From positions 362,501-426,500 of the forward strand of contig NZ_FTOY01000011.1 of NCBI RefSeq assembly GCF_900156885.1: 64,000 nucleotides of DNA. The letters run 5' to 3'. Position 1 is the stretch's first letter; each line of letters opens with the position of its first letter. The translations under genes were made by a program, and so were the position numbers. The notes under the pieces were generated by a model. It had not been told where the DNA came from. It saw only the letters and a program-made list of their open reading frames with translations, and ran no database searches. Origin of the DNA: Limosilactobacillus caccae. Its GTDB lineage: Bacteria; Bacillota; Bacilli; Lactobacillales; Lactobacillaceae. Shown piece by piece: positions 8,380 to 16,565 of this stretch.

Positions 8380-10776
8380 ATGTTAGAACGTAAAGAACAT
8401 AAAAAGATGTACAAGAGCGGCAAGAATTGGGCAGTAGTAACTCTTTCAACTGCCGCTTTAGTACTTGGTGCATCCAGTGTGACTGCATCAGCAAATACGG
8501 AAACAGAAACGAACAACAATAACACAGATACTGTCCAGGTAACGACGGAAGACAGTAACGTCAATGTTAAGAGCATTAATTTTAATGGGGGGGGGCAAAC
8601 TGCCGCTTCTAGTGACTCAGTAGTAAGCACTAAGGACAGTGCTGTGGCTTCAACAGCCGTAAATTCAGCTAGTGCATCCACTAAGGCTACTGCACAGGCC
8701 AGCGATGCATCTTCATCATCAGCTTCAAGTGCTAGTTCGAGTGACAGCAAAGGGGCGGTTGCTAGTGCTAGTTCTTCAACTGATAAGAAGAGTGCGGCGG
8801 CAAAACCAGCTACAAGCGCTAATAATAATGAAGAAAAAGTTACAGATAGCGCAGAAAAGCAAGCTAAATCTGCTAGTGAAGAAGGCAAGAAGGCTGATGA
8901 TAATGCCGCAAAGCTAAACAAAAATGCAGCAGCAGTAGTTAAGAATGCTGGTGTTGATCCAGCAAGTTTAACTGCTGACCAAATCAAGGCATTAAATAAG
9001 GTTAACTTCTCTAAGCGGGCAAGAACTAGTGCTCAAATGACGTACCTTGACTTTCAAAAGATCGCTGATACGTTGATTAAGCAAGATCCACGTTATGCCG
9101 TACCATTCTTTAACGCTAGTCAAATTAAGAATATGCCAGCTGCAACGACTCGGGACGCACAAACTGGGATTGTTCAACCATTAGATGTGTGGGATTCATG
9201 GCCAGTCCAAGATGCGACGACTGGTTACGTTACTAATTGGAATGGCTACCAATTAGCCGTTGCAATGATGGGTGTTCCTAACACTAACGACAACCACATT
9301 TACCTTCTTTATAACAAGTATGGTGATAATAACTTAGCTGACTGGAAGAATGCCGGCCCAATCTTTGGCTTTAACGCTGATGCACTTACTCAACAGTGGT
9401 CTGGTTCAGCAACTGTTAATAGCGACGGTTCTATTCAGTTGTTCTACACAAAGGTTGATACTTCTGATAATAATTCTAACCACCAAAAGATTGCGACAGC
9501 AACGTTATACCTTAACCACGATGACAACACCGTTTCAATTGCCAAAGTTGAAAATGACCATGTTATCTTTGAAGGTGATGGCTGGCACTACCAAACCTAT
9601 GCGCAATGGCGTGCCACTAACAAGGGTGCTGATAATATCGCAATGCGGGACGCGCACATCGTCAAGGATAACGAAGGCAACCGTTACCTTGTCTTTGAAG
9701 CAAGTACTGGTTTGTCAGATTACCAAGGCCCTGAACAAATCTTTAACTGGTCTAACTATGGTGGCGATGACCACTTTAACTACAATAGTTTCATCCGTCT
9801 GTTAGACAACAAGGACATGAACAGTCGGGCAAGCTGGGCTAACGCCGCGATCGGGATCATTAAGCTTAATAACGATGAAAAGAACCCCCAAGTGGAAGAG
9901 GTCATGAGTCCATTGCTTACTGCGAACATGGTAAGTGACGAGATTGAACGGCCAGACGTTGTTAAGTTAGGTGACAAGTACTACCTCTTCGCAGCAACCC
10001 GTTTAAACCGGGGAAGCAATGATGATGCATGGATGAAGGCTAACTACAATGTTGGTGATAACGTTGCCATGGTTGGGTATGTCTCTGATAACCTGACTAG
10101 TGGTTTTAAGCCATTGAATGATTCTGGGGTTGTTTTGACGGCCTCCGTTCCTGCTAACTGGCGGACTGCTACTTACTCTTACTATGCGGTTCCAGTAGAA
10201 GGAAAGGACAATCAAGTTCTTATCACTTCTTACATTACTAACCGTAACGGTGTAGCAGGAGAAAACATGGACTCAACATGGGCACCAAGCTTCTTGCTCC
10301 AAATTAACCCTGATAACACGACGACTGTTTTGGCAAAGATGACCAACCAGGGGGACTGGATCTGGGATGACTCCAGTGAAAACCTTAGTATGCTTGGGGA
10401 TCTCGATTCAGCTGCCTTGCCAGGTGAACGTGAAAAGCCAGTTGACTGGGATCTGATTGGTTGCGGGCTTAAGGATCACGATCCAGAGAAAGCACCACAA
10501 GACCAACCAAAACAGCCAGGTACTCCTGAAACGCCAACGACACCAGAAAAACCAGGGACGCCTAATACTCCAGGTACCCCTGAAACACCGAAGACACCGG
10601 GAACGCCAACAACCCCAACGACACCTGAGAAGCCAGGCACTCCTTATGACCCTGCCCAACCAGCACGCTTACCACAAACTGGTAATGCTAGTGCAAAGGC
10701 CGCAATGGGCTTAGGCGCAGCAACGCTTCTTGCAATGTTTGGCCTTGCCGGTGCAAACAAGCGTCGCTATTACTAA
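8380..10776 (+). CDS. Cell-wall-anchored GH68 fructansucrase, probably inulosucrase
   Basis: Polymerises fructose from sucrose into fructan at the cell surface. 798 aa. KMYKSGKNW at 9-17 is a textbook KxYKxGKxW signal peptide, with cleavage likely near A38. A Ser/Ala/Thr-rich spacer runs from about 40 to 215. The GH68 domain follows: nucleophile D272 (VWDSWP), transition-state stabiliser D424 (MRDAH) and acid/base E523 (DEIERP). These three numbers and the length match what I recall for L. reuteri 121 inulosucrase; levansucrase is the alternative. PXX repeats ([13 protein letters not shown]) lead to LPQTG, a hydrophobic segment and KRRYY. Start at ATG 8380, with AAAAGGGG about 10 bases upstream. 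Codons 70-72 are a G9 run. Confidence 0.93.
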   Translation: MLERKEHKKMYKSGKNWAVVTLSTAALVLGASSVTASANTETETNNNNTDTVQVTTEDSNVNVKSINFNGGGQTAASSDSVVSTKDSAVASTAVNSASASTKATAQASDASSSSASSASSSDSKGAVASASSSTDKKSAAAKPATSANNNEEKVTDSAEKQAKSASEEGKKADDNAAKLNKNAAAVVKNAGVDPASLTADQIKALNKVNFSKRARTSAQMTYLDFQKIADTLIKQDPRYAVPFFNASQIKNMPAATTRDAQTGIVQPLDVWDSWPVQDATTGYVTNWNGYQLAVAMMGVPNTNDNHIYLLYNKYGDNNLADWKNAGPIFGFNADALTQQWSGSATVNSDGSIQLFYTKVDTSDNNSNHQKIATATLYLNHDDNTVSIAKVENDHVIFEGDGWHYQTYAQWRATNKGADNIAMRDAHIVKDNEGNRYLVFEASTGLSDYQGPEQIFNWSNYGGDDHFNYNSFIRLLDNKDMNSRASWANAAIGIIKLNNDEKNPQVEEVMSPLLTANMVSDEIERPDVVKLGDKYYLFAATRLNRGSNDDAWMKANYNVGDNVAMVGYVSDNLTSGFKPLNDSGVVLTASVPANWRTATYSYYAVPVEGKDNQVLITSYITNRNGVAGENMDSTWAPSFLLQINPDNTTTVLAKMTNQGDWIWDDSSENLSMLGDLDSAALPGEREKPVDWDLIGCGLKDHDPEKAPQDQPKQPGTPETPTTPEKPGTPNTPGTPETPKTPGTPTTPTTPEKPGTPYDPAQPARLPQTGNASAKAAMGLGAATLLAMFGLAGANKRRYY
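8587..8595 (+). repeat. G9 homopolymer inside the fructansucrase reading frame
   Basis: Nine consecutive G encode three glycines (residues 70-72) upstream of the catalytic domain. At nine bases the frame is open; loss or gain of one G would truncate the enzyme before GH68. Confidence 0.95.
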
Positions 10777-10784
10777 TCTTTAAT

Positions 10785-10820
10785 AAAAACATCCTTGCCG
10801 ATGGAGGCAGGGATGTTTTT
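10785..10820 (+). terminator. Fructansucrase terminator
   Basis: AAAAACATCCTTGCC pairs with GGCAGGGATGTTTTT around a 6-base loop, ending in a T-run, 8 bases after the stop codon. Confidence 0.9.
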
Positions 10821-10833
10821 TACTACTTGGATG

Positions 10834-10867
10834 AAAAAACCGCTAAGTCAACGACTCAGCGGTTTTT
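10834..10867 (-). terminator. Terminator for the zinc-ribbon gene
   Basis: AAAAAACCGCT...AGCGGTTTTT stem. On the minus strand it ends in six T, about 28 bases after the stop codon of the small zinc-ribbon gene. Confidence 0.8.
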
Positions 10868-10894
10868 AATTTGCTTTATTTGGGGGTAAACATA

Positions 10895-11068
10895 CTAGGC
10901 AGTATATTTACTGTATATTGGTTCGAGGACCTTTCTGCAGTAGTAGCAGTGAAGGTGACCATTTTTGTCTGCTAGGCGTTTTGCATCAAGTGATGAAAAC
11001 GTATAGTGCTCATGACAGAAGGGGCAGACGTATTGTTTCTTCCCAAACAATGAGTTGATCAAGCCCAA
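10895..11068 (-). CDS. 57-aa zinc-ribbon protein (TTG start)
   Basis: Found by reading the gap between fructansucrase and xerS. The protein begins MGLINSLFGKKQYVCPFC and has two knuckles, C15-x2-C18 (CPFC) and C41-x2-C44 (CYYC), spaced like a four-cysteine zinc ribbon. The start is TTG at 11068 with GGGAGG 8 bases upstream; no ATG gives the full domain. A TATAAT lies at 11110-11105. Likely a small nucleic-acid or protein-binding accessory factor, but no specific function can be named. It is flanked by its own terminator and sits 69 bp downstream of xerS. Confidence 0.75.
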   Translation of the reverse strand: MGLINSLFGKKQYVCPFCHEHYTFSSLDAKRLADKNGHLHCYYCRKVLEPIYSKYTA

Positions 11069-11137
11069 GATACTTTCCTCCCGATAAAAATTTGCGCCAG
11101 AACTATTATAAACTAAATTATCGCAGATTAAAAGTAA

Positions 11138-12238
11138 CTATTCAGTTTTCGGTTCAGTTTCCGGTAAACTATTGCTTGCTGCATTCGCGCTAATCTCGTT
11201 CAGGGCTTGCCGTTGCTGCTGCTGGTCAACGTGGGTATAAAGGTCCGTTGCTGACGTTCCCTTTTGGCCCAGTTGCTGGGCGACCAGAACCTGATCCTTT
11301 GTCACTTCGTACATCTCCGAAGCAAGGGTGTGGCGCAGCTTGTGGGGGGTGAGGGGATGGCCGAAGGCAGTTGAATACTTCTTAACCATCTTTTCAATTG
11401 CGTTGGCCGTCATCCGCCTGGTCTCTTGATGGTAGCGGGTCAAGAAGAAGGCGGTATCCTTTTTAAGGGCGTGGTAGCGCTGGCTCCGGATCTCCTGATA
11501 AGCGGAAACGTACTTGATCGCCCAGGGAGCAATCGGTACCGAGTCCCGCTGGCCACCTTTCCGGGTCACATCGAGTAGCTGCTGCTTGAGGTTGAGGTCG
11601 GCTAGGTTAACGTTGGCCGCCTCAGACACCCGGACGCCAGTGCCGAGGATCAGGGCAATGATGGCGATATCCCGCTCCTTATTGACCTTATACGCCGGAA
11701 GGGCCCGCTTGTCACACTTGGTTGGATACTCGTTTTCAATGAAATTGATGAAGTCAAACTTCATCTGTCCCCGGTACATGTGGGCCGCCAGGGTATGGGC
11801 CCGGTAGTTTAAGGTCTTCGTGTCATTGAGCGAATCAATCTTTAGCATGACATTTCGGTCGAAGTAGGGTTCACCATTGTTGTTATCGGCGGTGATTGTC
11901 AGAAACTTGTAGAGTGAACGCAGGGCGTTGATGGACCGGTTGATTGAGGTCGGGGAATTAAGCCGCCCCTGGGCATTGGTCGTGTGCTGGAGGTGGTCAA
12001 TATAAAGCATGATGTCATTTCGCCGGAGATTTTCTAAGGCCGTCACTGGTAGTTCACGATTAGTGGGTGTTTCGACAAGGCCACTTGCCCGCAACCAGTC
12101 AAAGAAACGGCGGATCTCCGTTAGGTATTGGTAGGTCGTTGTCACGGCATGGTTTGTCCCCAGGTAGTATTCGTTAACGTAGTCGGGAAGGTTTTGTAAT
12201 TCTTCCTGGATCAACTTTAAGTACTTATCTGCTTCCAT
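11138..12238 (-). CDS. xerS: Tyrosine recombinase XerS
   Basis: A 366-aa two-domain recombinase. The N-terminal core-binding domain (about 15-125) contains YQYLTEIRRFFDWL; the catalytic domain (about 180-345) has R203 (GTGVRVSEA), K227 (TRKGGQRD), H299-K-L-R302 and nucleophile Y334 (TDLYTHV). At the second histidine position of the family (LGH) this protein has Q325 (LGQKGTSATDLYTH). Length and the TDLYTH ending resemble XerS, the single chromosome-dimer-resolution recombinase of streptococci and lactobacilli. It is housekeeping rather than a phage integrase. No dif-like site was identified by eye in the flanks. Confidence 0.82.
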   Translation of the reverse strand: MEADKYLKLIQEELQNLPDYVNEYYLGTNHAVTTTYQYLTEIRRFFDWLRASGLVETPTNRELPVTALENLRRNDIMLYIDHLQHTTNAQGRLNSPTSINRSINALRSLYKFLTITADNNNGEPYFDRNVMLKIDSLNDTKTLNYRAHTLAAHMYRGQMKFDFINFIENEYPTKCDKRALPAYKVNKERDIAIIALILGTGVRVSEAANVNLADLNLKQQLLDVTRKGGQRDSVPIAPWAIKYVSAYQEIRSQRYHALKKDTAFFLTRYHQETRRMTANAIEKMVKKYSTAFGHPLTPHKLRHTLASEMYEVTKDQVLVAQQLGQKGTSATDLYTHVDQQQQRQALNEISANAASNSLPETEPKTE

Positions 12239-12271
12239 CTAAATCGGACCTCACTTTTTAACTTAAATAAT

Positions 12272-12307
12272 AAAAAAAGCCGTCTGAAAGCTAGCTTTCA
12301 ACGACTC
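12272..12307 (-). terminator. Terminator downstream of tRNA-Pro
   Basis: On the minus strand AGTCGTTGAAAGC pairs with GCTTTCAGACGGCT (one bulge, one G-U) and is followed by seven T, immediately after the tRNA. Confidence 0.85.
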
Positions 12308-12312
12308 CACGA

Positions 12313-12386
12313 TCGGGAAAACAGGATTCGAACCTGCGACCCCCTGGTCCCAAACCAGGTGCTCTACCAAGCTGAGCTATTTCCCG
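12313..12386 (-). tRNA. tRNA-Pro (anticodon TGG)
   Basis: 74-nt cloverleaf: CGGGAAA acceptor pairs with TTTCCCG; anticodon stem CCTGG/CCAGG with loop reading TGG; T arm GGTTCGAATCC; discriminator A. CCA is not encoded. Its sequence is identical to the tRNA-Pro at 56044-56117 on the opposite strand. Confidence 0.97.
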
Positions 12387-12402
12387 TTATGCAACAAATC
12401 CT

Positions 12403-12431
12403 ATTTTACCAATTTATCAGTCACCAGTAAA
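12403..12431 (-). promoter_or_regulatory. tRNA-Pro promoter
   Basis: On the minus strand TTTACT, a 17-bp spacer, then TAAAAT, ending 16 bases before the tRNA. Confidence 0.6.
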
Positions 12432-12560
12432 GACTAACTTTTAATTCGCCTGAGGAGAGGGCAGAAAAAATTTTAAAAGTTTAAATATAATTTAAAAGCT
12501 ATCATATCAACGGCCTAACTATCACATGGGGTTAACTACTTTTTCGAAAATCGCTAAAAT

Positions 12561-12592
12561 AGTTTGACAATCAAAATACTTTTGCATATAAT
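12561..12592 (+). promoter_or_regulatory. fab operon promoter with overlapping FabT operator
   Basis: A near-perfect sigma-A promoter, TTGACA (12564-12569), 17 bp, TATAAT (12587-12592). The -35 is embedded in AGTTTGACAATCAAAAT (12561-12577), which matches the FabT palindrome AxTTTGAxxxTCAAAxT. Binding there would block polymerase, which fits repression by FabT with acyl-ACP as corepressor. Confidence 0.85.
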
Positions 12593-12605
12593 TTGACCAT
12601 CGAAT

Positions 12606-12622
12606 ATTTTGATACTCGAAAT
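12606..12622 (+). promoter_or_regulatory. Second FabT-type operator before fabZ1
   Basis: ATTTTGATACTCGAAAT is an imperfect copy of the FabT palindrome, located just downstream of the -10 and upstream of the fabZ1 start. Confidence 0.7.
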
Positions 12623-12646
12623 ACTTTTTGAAGGCAGGTGAATCTT

Positions 12647-13093
12647 TTGGCAATAATGACCGCGCAGGAGATCATGGACCTCATCCCCAACCGATACCCG
12701 ATTTGCTACATCGATTACGTGGATGACATGGTTCCTGAAAAAGAAATCACGGCAACCAAGAACGTGACGATCAATGAATCATTCTTTCGCGGACATTTCC
12801 CGCACAACCCAGTAATGCCGGGAGTCTTGATTATTGAAACACTTGCCCAGGCAGCGTCAATTCTGATTTTAAAATCGCCACGATTTTACAAAAAGACTGC
12901 TTACCTTGGTGCAATTCATAAGGGCAAGTTCCGGGCAATGGTTCGGCCAGGGGATGTTTTAAAACTCCACATTGAAATGAAAAAAGTGCGTTCAAAGATG
13001 GGAATTGTCGAAGCCACGGCAACTGTCGATGGCAAGACGGCTTGCAGCGCGGAGCTGGTTTTCATCGTTGCAGAACGTAAAGAAAAGATTTAA
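12647..13093 (+). CDS. fabZ: 3-hydroxyacyl-ACP dehydratase, FabZ type (copy 1)
   Basis: Hot-dog-fold dehydratase of 148 aa that removes water from 3-hydroxyacyl-ACP. Active-site His50 (FRGHFPHNPVMPG) and Glu64 (LIIETLAQ) are present. The start is uncertain: TTG 12647 fits best because AGGTGA lies 5 bases upstream, but GTG 12638 and ATG 12656 are in frame. It stands first in the cluster, before fabT, apart from the second FabZ at 18246. In Enterococcus a FabZ-like paralogue (FabN) also isomerises trans-2 to cis-3 decenoyl-ACP for unsaturated fatty acids. Either copy could do this; no FabA or FabM is seen in the window. Confidence 0.92.
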   Translation: MAIMTAQEIMDLIPNRYPICYIDYVDDMVPEKEITATKNVTINESFFRGHFPHNPVMPGVLIIETLAQAASILILKSPRFYKKTAYLGAIHKGKFRAMVRPGDVLKLHIEMKKVRSKMGIVEATATVDGKTACSAELVFIVAERKEKI

Positions 13094-13138
13094 CATGGTT
13101 AGCTTTTATCATTTATAATGTATTTTGATAATCAAATT
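13090..13138 (+). promoter_or_regulatory. fabT promoter and FabT autoregulatory operator
   Basis: TTAACA (13090-13095), 18 bp, TATAAT (13114-13119), followed at once by ATTTTGATAATCAAATT (13122-13138), the best FabT palindrome in the window. The location implies negative autoregulation of fabT and the downstream genes. Confidence 0.8.
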
Positions 13139-13178
13139 ATTTGTACTGTCGAATAAAATTGAAAGGGAGAAATGCATT

Positions 13179-13625
13179 ATGAGTCGAGAAAGTGATTACC
13201 TCAAGATAAACAGGGGGCTCATCAAGGCCTATTCGGGGATCTTATGGATCGAAGAAAATGAGCTGCGAAAGAGTACCTTTAATGATTTGACGATCAAGGA
13301 AATGCATGCCATTGACGCAATTTCAATGTACAACCACCAGACCATCTCACAAGTAGCAGACAAACTTCACCTAACACCGGGGACGATGACTTCAATGACC
13401 GACCGCCTGATTAAAAAGGGCTATGTCGAACGGATCCGCGATAAGGAAGACCGGCGAGTAGTTCGCTTGGCATTGACAAAGCGGGGCCGGGTATTATACC
13501 GGGCACACCGGGCCTTCCATAACATGATGGTGAAGAGTTTTCTCAAGGGGATGAATGATGAAGAGATGAAAGTCGTCAAAAAGGCAATGCAAAACCTTGA
13601 AGATTTTGTTGACGAACACTCATAA
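13179..13625 (+). CDS. fabT: MarR-family transcriptional repressor of fatty-acid synthesis
   Basis: A 148-aa winged-helix protein. The HTH region (ISQVADKLHLTPGTMTSMTDRLIKKGY) and wing (RIRDKEDRRVVRLALTKRG) are typical of MarR proteins. Its place between fabZ and fabH and the matching palindromes upstream identify it as FabT. The ATG at 13179 is chosen over an upstream in-frame start because GGGAG lies 9 bases before it; the earlier start would fall inside the operator. It is expected to repress the operon when long-chain acyl-ACP is abundant. Confidence 0.93.
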   Translation: MSRESDYLKINRGLIKAYSGILWIEENELRKSTFNDLTIKEMHAIDAISMYNHQTISQVADKLHLTPGTMTSMTDRLIKKGYVERIRDKEDRRVVRLALTKRGRVLYRAHRAFHNMMVKSFLKGMNDEEMKVVKKAMQNLEDFVDEHS

Positions 13626-13645
13626 AACAAAGGTGTGGAAAGTTA

Positions 13646-14620
13646 GTGCAAGATGTAAAGATTATTAGTACTGCTAGTTATAATCCGCCATGTGTTGTCA
13701 CTAATGACCAACTAACTACTTTGATGGATACTTCTGATGAATGGATTAAGAGTCGCACGGGAATTTCTCGCCGCCACATTAGCCAGGGTGAAAATACAGC
13801 CGACTTGGCGGTGAAGGTAGGCAAGCAATTATTAATAAACACAAATATTTCCCCTTCCCAGGTCGACTTAATCATCATTGCCACCATGTCACCCGATGCC
13901 TACACGCCGTCTACCGCGGCTATCGTCCAGGGACGGCTGGGGATGGCCAATGCAGTTGCGTTTGACATCTCGGCCGCCTGCACCGGCTTCGTGTACGCCT
14001 TTAACACGGCAGAACTGCTGTTAAAAAGTACAGCTTGGCAGACGGCGATCGTGATTGGGGCGGAAGTATTATCCAAACTGGTTGACTGGCATGACCGGAA
14101 TACCGCGGTCTTGTTCGGCGATGGTGCCGGTGGGGTCCTTTTGAAAAAGGTCACAACGACTGTACCGTTAACTCTTGGCCGTCACTGGCAGACATACGGG
14201 CAATTGGGTGACAAGATTGTTGCCGGGCAGACGAAACCGGGCGACCACTTTCCCAAGGAGTTAACCGCTCTCAGCCCATTTACCATGGCTGGCCGGGAAG
14301 TGTACCGGTTTGCGACCCATGAGGTACCGGCATCAATTGAACAGGCTGCCAGGGTGGCACAGATTAACCTTGACGCGGTGGATCATTTTATCCTCCACCA
14401 GGCAAATGTCCGAATTATTAAGCAAATTGCTAAACGTTTAAAGCAACCACTCACCAAGTTCCCCGTTAACATCACTGAATATGGCAACACCGCGGCCGCC
14501 AGTGAGCCAATCCTATTAGCCGAGTGTGTGAGAAAAGGGATTGTCAAGCGTGGTGAGATTATCGCCCTCAGCGGTTTTGGTGGTGGATTAAGCACTGGCA
14601 CGACAATTATTAAATACTAA
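13646..14620 (+). CDS. fabH: 3-oxoacyl-ACP synthase III
   Basis: Starts fatty-acid synthesis by condensing acetyl-CoA with malonyl-ACP. 324 aa with the thiolase-fold triad C112 (ISAACTGF), H251 (FILHQANVR) and N281 (YGNTAAAS); GGGLSTG near the C terminus is the usual loop. It begins with GTG at 13646, 20 bp after fabT, with AAAGGTGTGG upstream. Confidence 0.95.
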   Translation: MQDVKIISTASYNPPCVVTNDQLTTLMDTSDEWIKSRTGISRRHISQGENTADLAVKVGKQLLINTNISPSQVDLIIIATMSPDAYTPSTAAIVQGRLGMANAVAFDISAACTGFVYAFNTAELLLKSTAWQTAIVIGAEVLSKLVDWHDRNTAVLFGDGAGGVLLKKVTTTVPLTLGRHWQTYGQLGDKIVAGQTKPGDHFPKELTALSPFTMAGREVYRFATHEVPASIEQAARVAQINLDAVDHFILHQANVRIIKQIAKRLKQPLTKFPVNITEYGNTAAASEPILLAECVRKGIVKRGEIIALSGFGGGLSTGTTIIKY

Positions 14621-14642
14621 GAAATAAAGGAAGAGATTGATT

Positions 14643-14885
14643 ATGACGAAGGAAGAAATTTTTGACACAGTAAAGAACATTACGGTTGACGAATTAGACG
14701 TTGATGCTGACAAGGTAACGATGGATGCCAAGATCAAGGATGACCTTGACGCTGACAGCTTGGACGTCTTTGAAATCATGAACGAACTTGAAGACAAGTT
14801 TGATATCGAATTAGATGCTGACGAAGGGATTCAAACCGTTGGCGACGTTGTTGACTTTGTTCAAAAGCAACTCGACGAGAAGTAA
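14643..14885 (+). CDS. acpP: Acyl carrier protein
   Basis: An 80-aa acidic helical protein carrying the growing acyl chain. Phosphopantetheine attaches to Ser39 in DADSLD. The ATG at 14643 gives the usual N terminus ([11 protein letters not shown]); an in-frame TTG at 14637 is closer to AAGGAAGAG and cannot be excluded. fabD starts one base after the stop codon. Confidence 0.95.
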   Translation: MTKEEIFDTVKNITVDELDVDADKVTMDAKIKDDLDADSLDVFEIMNELEDKFDIELDADEGIQTVGDVVDFVQKQLDEK

Positions 14886-14886
14886 G

Positions 14887-15837
14887 ATGCGCTACGGAAT
14901 TCTATTTAGCGGGCAAGGTGCCCAACGAGCGGGAATGGGAGTCGAGCTAATGGCCGACTCTCTTTTTTCAAGCATTGTTGAAGAGGCGAGCGCGGTTAGC
15001 GGCCTCGACTTGCTGACGATCATGAAGGATGAACATGGCGAATTAGCCAAAACGGAATATGTCCAGCCCGCCCTGGTGACCGTCAGCTACGGGATCTACC
15101 GGATGTTAAAACGGGACGTGCCAACCCTGCCAATCAGTGGGATGGTCGGCCTCTCCCTCGGTGAATACGCGGCGCTGTTTGCTAGTCAAGCAGTGACCTT
15201 TGCTGCGGGGATGAAGCTCCTTGTCGACCGGGCTAAGTATATGCAGGCCGATGCCGACAAGGTTGCTAGCACGCTGGCCGCAATCCTTGAACCAGATATT
15301 GTGGCCGTAACTGCGCTTTGCCAGCAACTCGCAGCAAGTGGGAAGCAAGTCTATATTGCCAACTACAATTCACCCGCCCAGTTAGTCATTGGGGGACGGG
15401 TTGCAGACGTAAAAGAGATGGTCAAACAGGTTAAATCCAACCACCTTGCCAAGCGGGCAGTGATATTGAAGGTCAGCGGCGCTTTTCATACCCCCCTCTT
15501 CAATGGGGCGCGGGCGAAGATGCATGACCGCCTGCAGGATGTTAGTTTTGCTACGCCAAGAGTGCCGGTGATTTCGAACACGACGGTTGTACCATTTACC
15601 AAGGAGACGACCAGCGCGATCCTGGAGCGGCAATTAGCAGTGCCAACCCACTTTGGGGATGACCTACAGTATTTAATTGACCACCAGCACATCAACGCGA
15701 CACTGGAGATTGGCCCTGGGAAAACCCTGACCCGCTTTGCGAAGCAGGTTGACCGGCAGCTGACAACTAACCACATCGCCAACCTTACTGACTATCAAAA
15801 ATTTGTAAAGGAGTACCAAGATGGAACTCAAAAATAA
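14887..15837 (+). CDS. fabD: Malonyl-CoA:ACP transacylase
   Basis: Transfers malonate from CoA to ACP. 316 aa from the ATG at 14887 (MRYGILFSGQGAQ); a start further upstream would overlap acpP. Nucleophile Ser90 lies in VGLSLGEYAA, where the usual GHSLG is GLSLG. Catalytic H201 is in GAFHTPLF, and the N-terminal GQGAQ oxyanion loop is present. It overlaps fabG by 17 bp. Confidence 0.94.
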   Translation: MRYGILFSGQGAQRAGMGVELMADSLFSSIVEEASAVSGLDLLTIMKDEHGELAKTEYVQPALVTVSYGIYRMLKRDVPTLPISGMVGLSLGEYAALFASQAVTFAAGMKLLVDRAKYMQADADKVASTLAAILEPDIVAVTALCQQLAASGKQVYIANYNSPAQLVIGGRVADVKEMVKQVKSNHLAKRAVILKVSGAFHTPLFNGARAKMHDRLQDVSFATPRVPVISNTTVVPFTKETTSAILERQLAVPTHFGDDLQYLIDHQHINATLEIGPGKTLTRFAKQVDRQLTTNHIANLTDYQKFVKEYQDGTQK

Positions 15838-16555
15838 AGTTGCCTTTATCACCGGTAGTAGCCGGGGAATTGGTGCCGCCACCGCCTTGCTCTTTGCTAG
15901 AAGTGGCTGCCGGGTAATCCTAAATGGGCGCCACGATGAATTACCGGCGGAATTGGTAACGGCACTCAATGAAACGGGCACCGAATATACCTATATTAAG
16001 GGTGATATTGCTGACGAAACAGCGGTTAAGCAACTAGCAAAGGACGCCTGGAACACTTATGATGGGATCGATATCCTGGTCAACAACGCCGGCATCACCC
16101 GGGATAAGCTCCTGATTGGGATGAAGACCGCGGATTTCGACGACGTAATCAACGTTAACCTGCGGGGGACCTTCATGCTGACACAGCGGATCCTCAAGAA
16201 GATGTTCAAGCAGCGGTCAGGCAGCATTATCAACCTTGCGAGCGTCGTTGGCCTTCACGGAAACGCGGGTCAAGCAAACTATGCGGCTAGCAAGGCGGCA
16301 ATCATTGGCCTGACAAAGACGGTCGCCCAGGAAGGGGCATTGCGGGGGATCCGCTGCAATGCCGTGGCACCAGGGATGATCAAGAGTGACATGACCGCGG
16401 CGCTTTCCGACCACGTCCAAAAACAAATCTTAGAACTAATCCCATTGAAGCGGCTTGGCTTACCAGGTGAGGTTGCGGAAACGATTAAGTTTTTAGCGGC
16501 TAATGATTACATCACCGGGCAAACGGTCGTTGTCGATGGCGGAATGACAATGTAG
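15821..16555 (+). CDS. fabG: 3-oxoacyl-ACP reductase
   Basis: NADPH-dependent short-chain dehydrogenase, 244 aa, second step of each elongation round. TGSSRGIG at 11-18 binds the cofactor; NNAG at 88-91; catalytic S141, Y154 and K158 (YAASK). The C terminus GQTVVVDGGMTM is typical. AAGGAG precedes the ATG inside the end of fabD, so the two are translationally coupled. Confidence 0.95.
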   Translation: MELKNKVAFITGSSRGIGAATALLFARSGCRVILNGRHDELPAELVTALNETGTEYTYIKGDIADETAVKQLAKDAWNTYDGIDILVNNAGITRDKLLIGMKTADFDDVINVNLRGTFMLTQRILKKMFKQRSGSIINLASVVGLHGNAGQANYAASKAAIIGLTKTVAQEGALRGIRCNAVAPGMIKSDMTAALSDHVQKQILELIPLKRLGLPGEVAETIKFLAANDYITGQTVVVDGGMTM

Positions 16556-16565
16556 GAGGAATAAG

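Noticed and set aside
6453-12238. Prophage or integrative element bounded by the two recombinases
   Set aside because: No capsid, terminase, replication or lysis genes between them; the contents are a lipase, a fructansucrase and a zinc-ribbon protein. XerS is a housekeeping enzyme.
12530-12560. A dif site for XerS near TTTTTCGAAAA
   Set aside because: Only a short palindrome resembles the XerS site that I recall; the rest does not fit and it lies in the fab promoter region.
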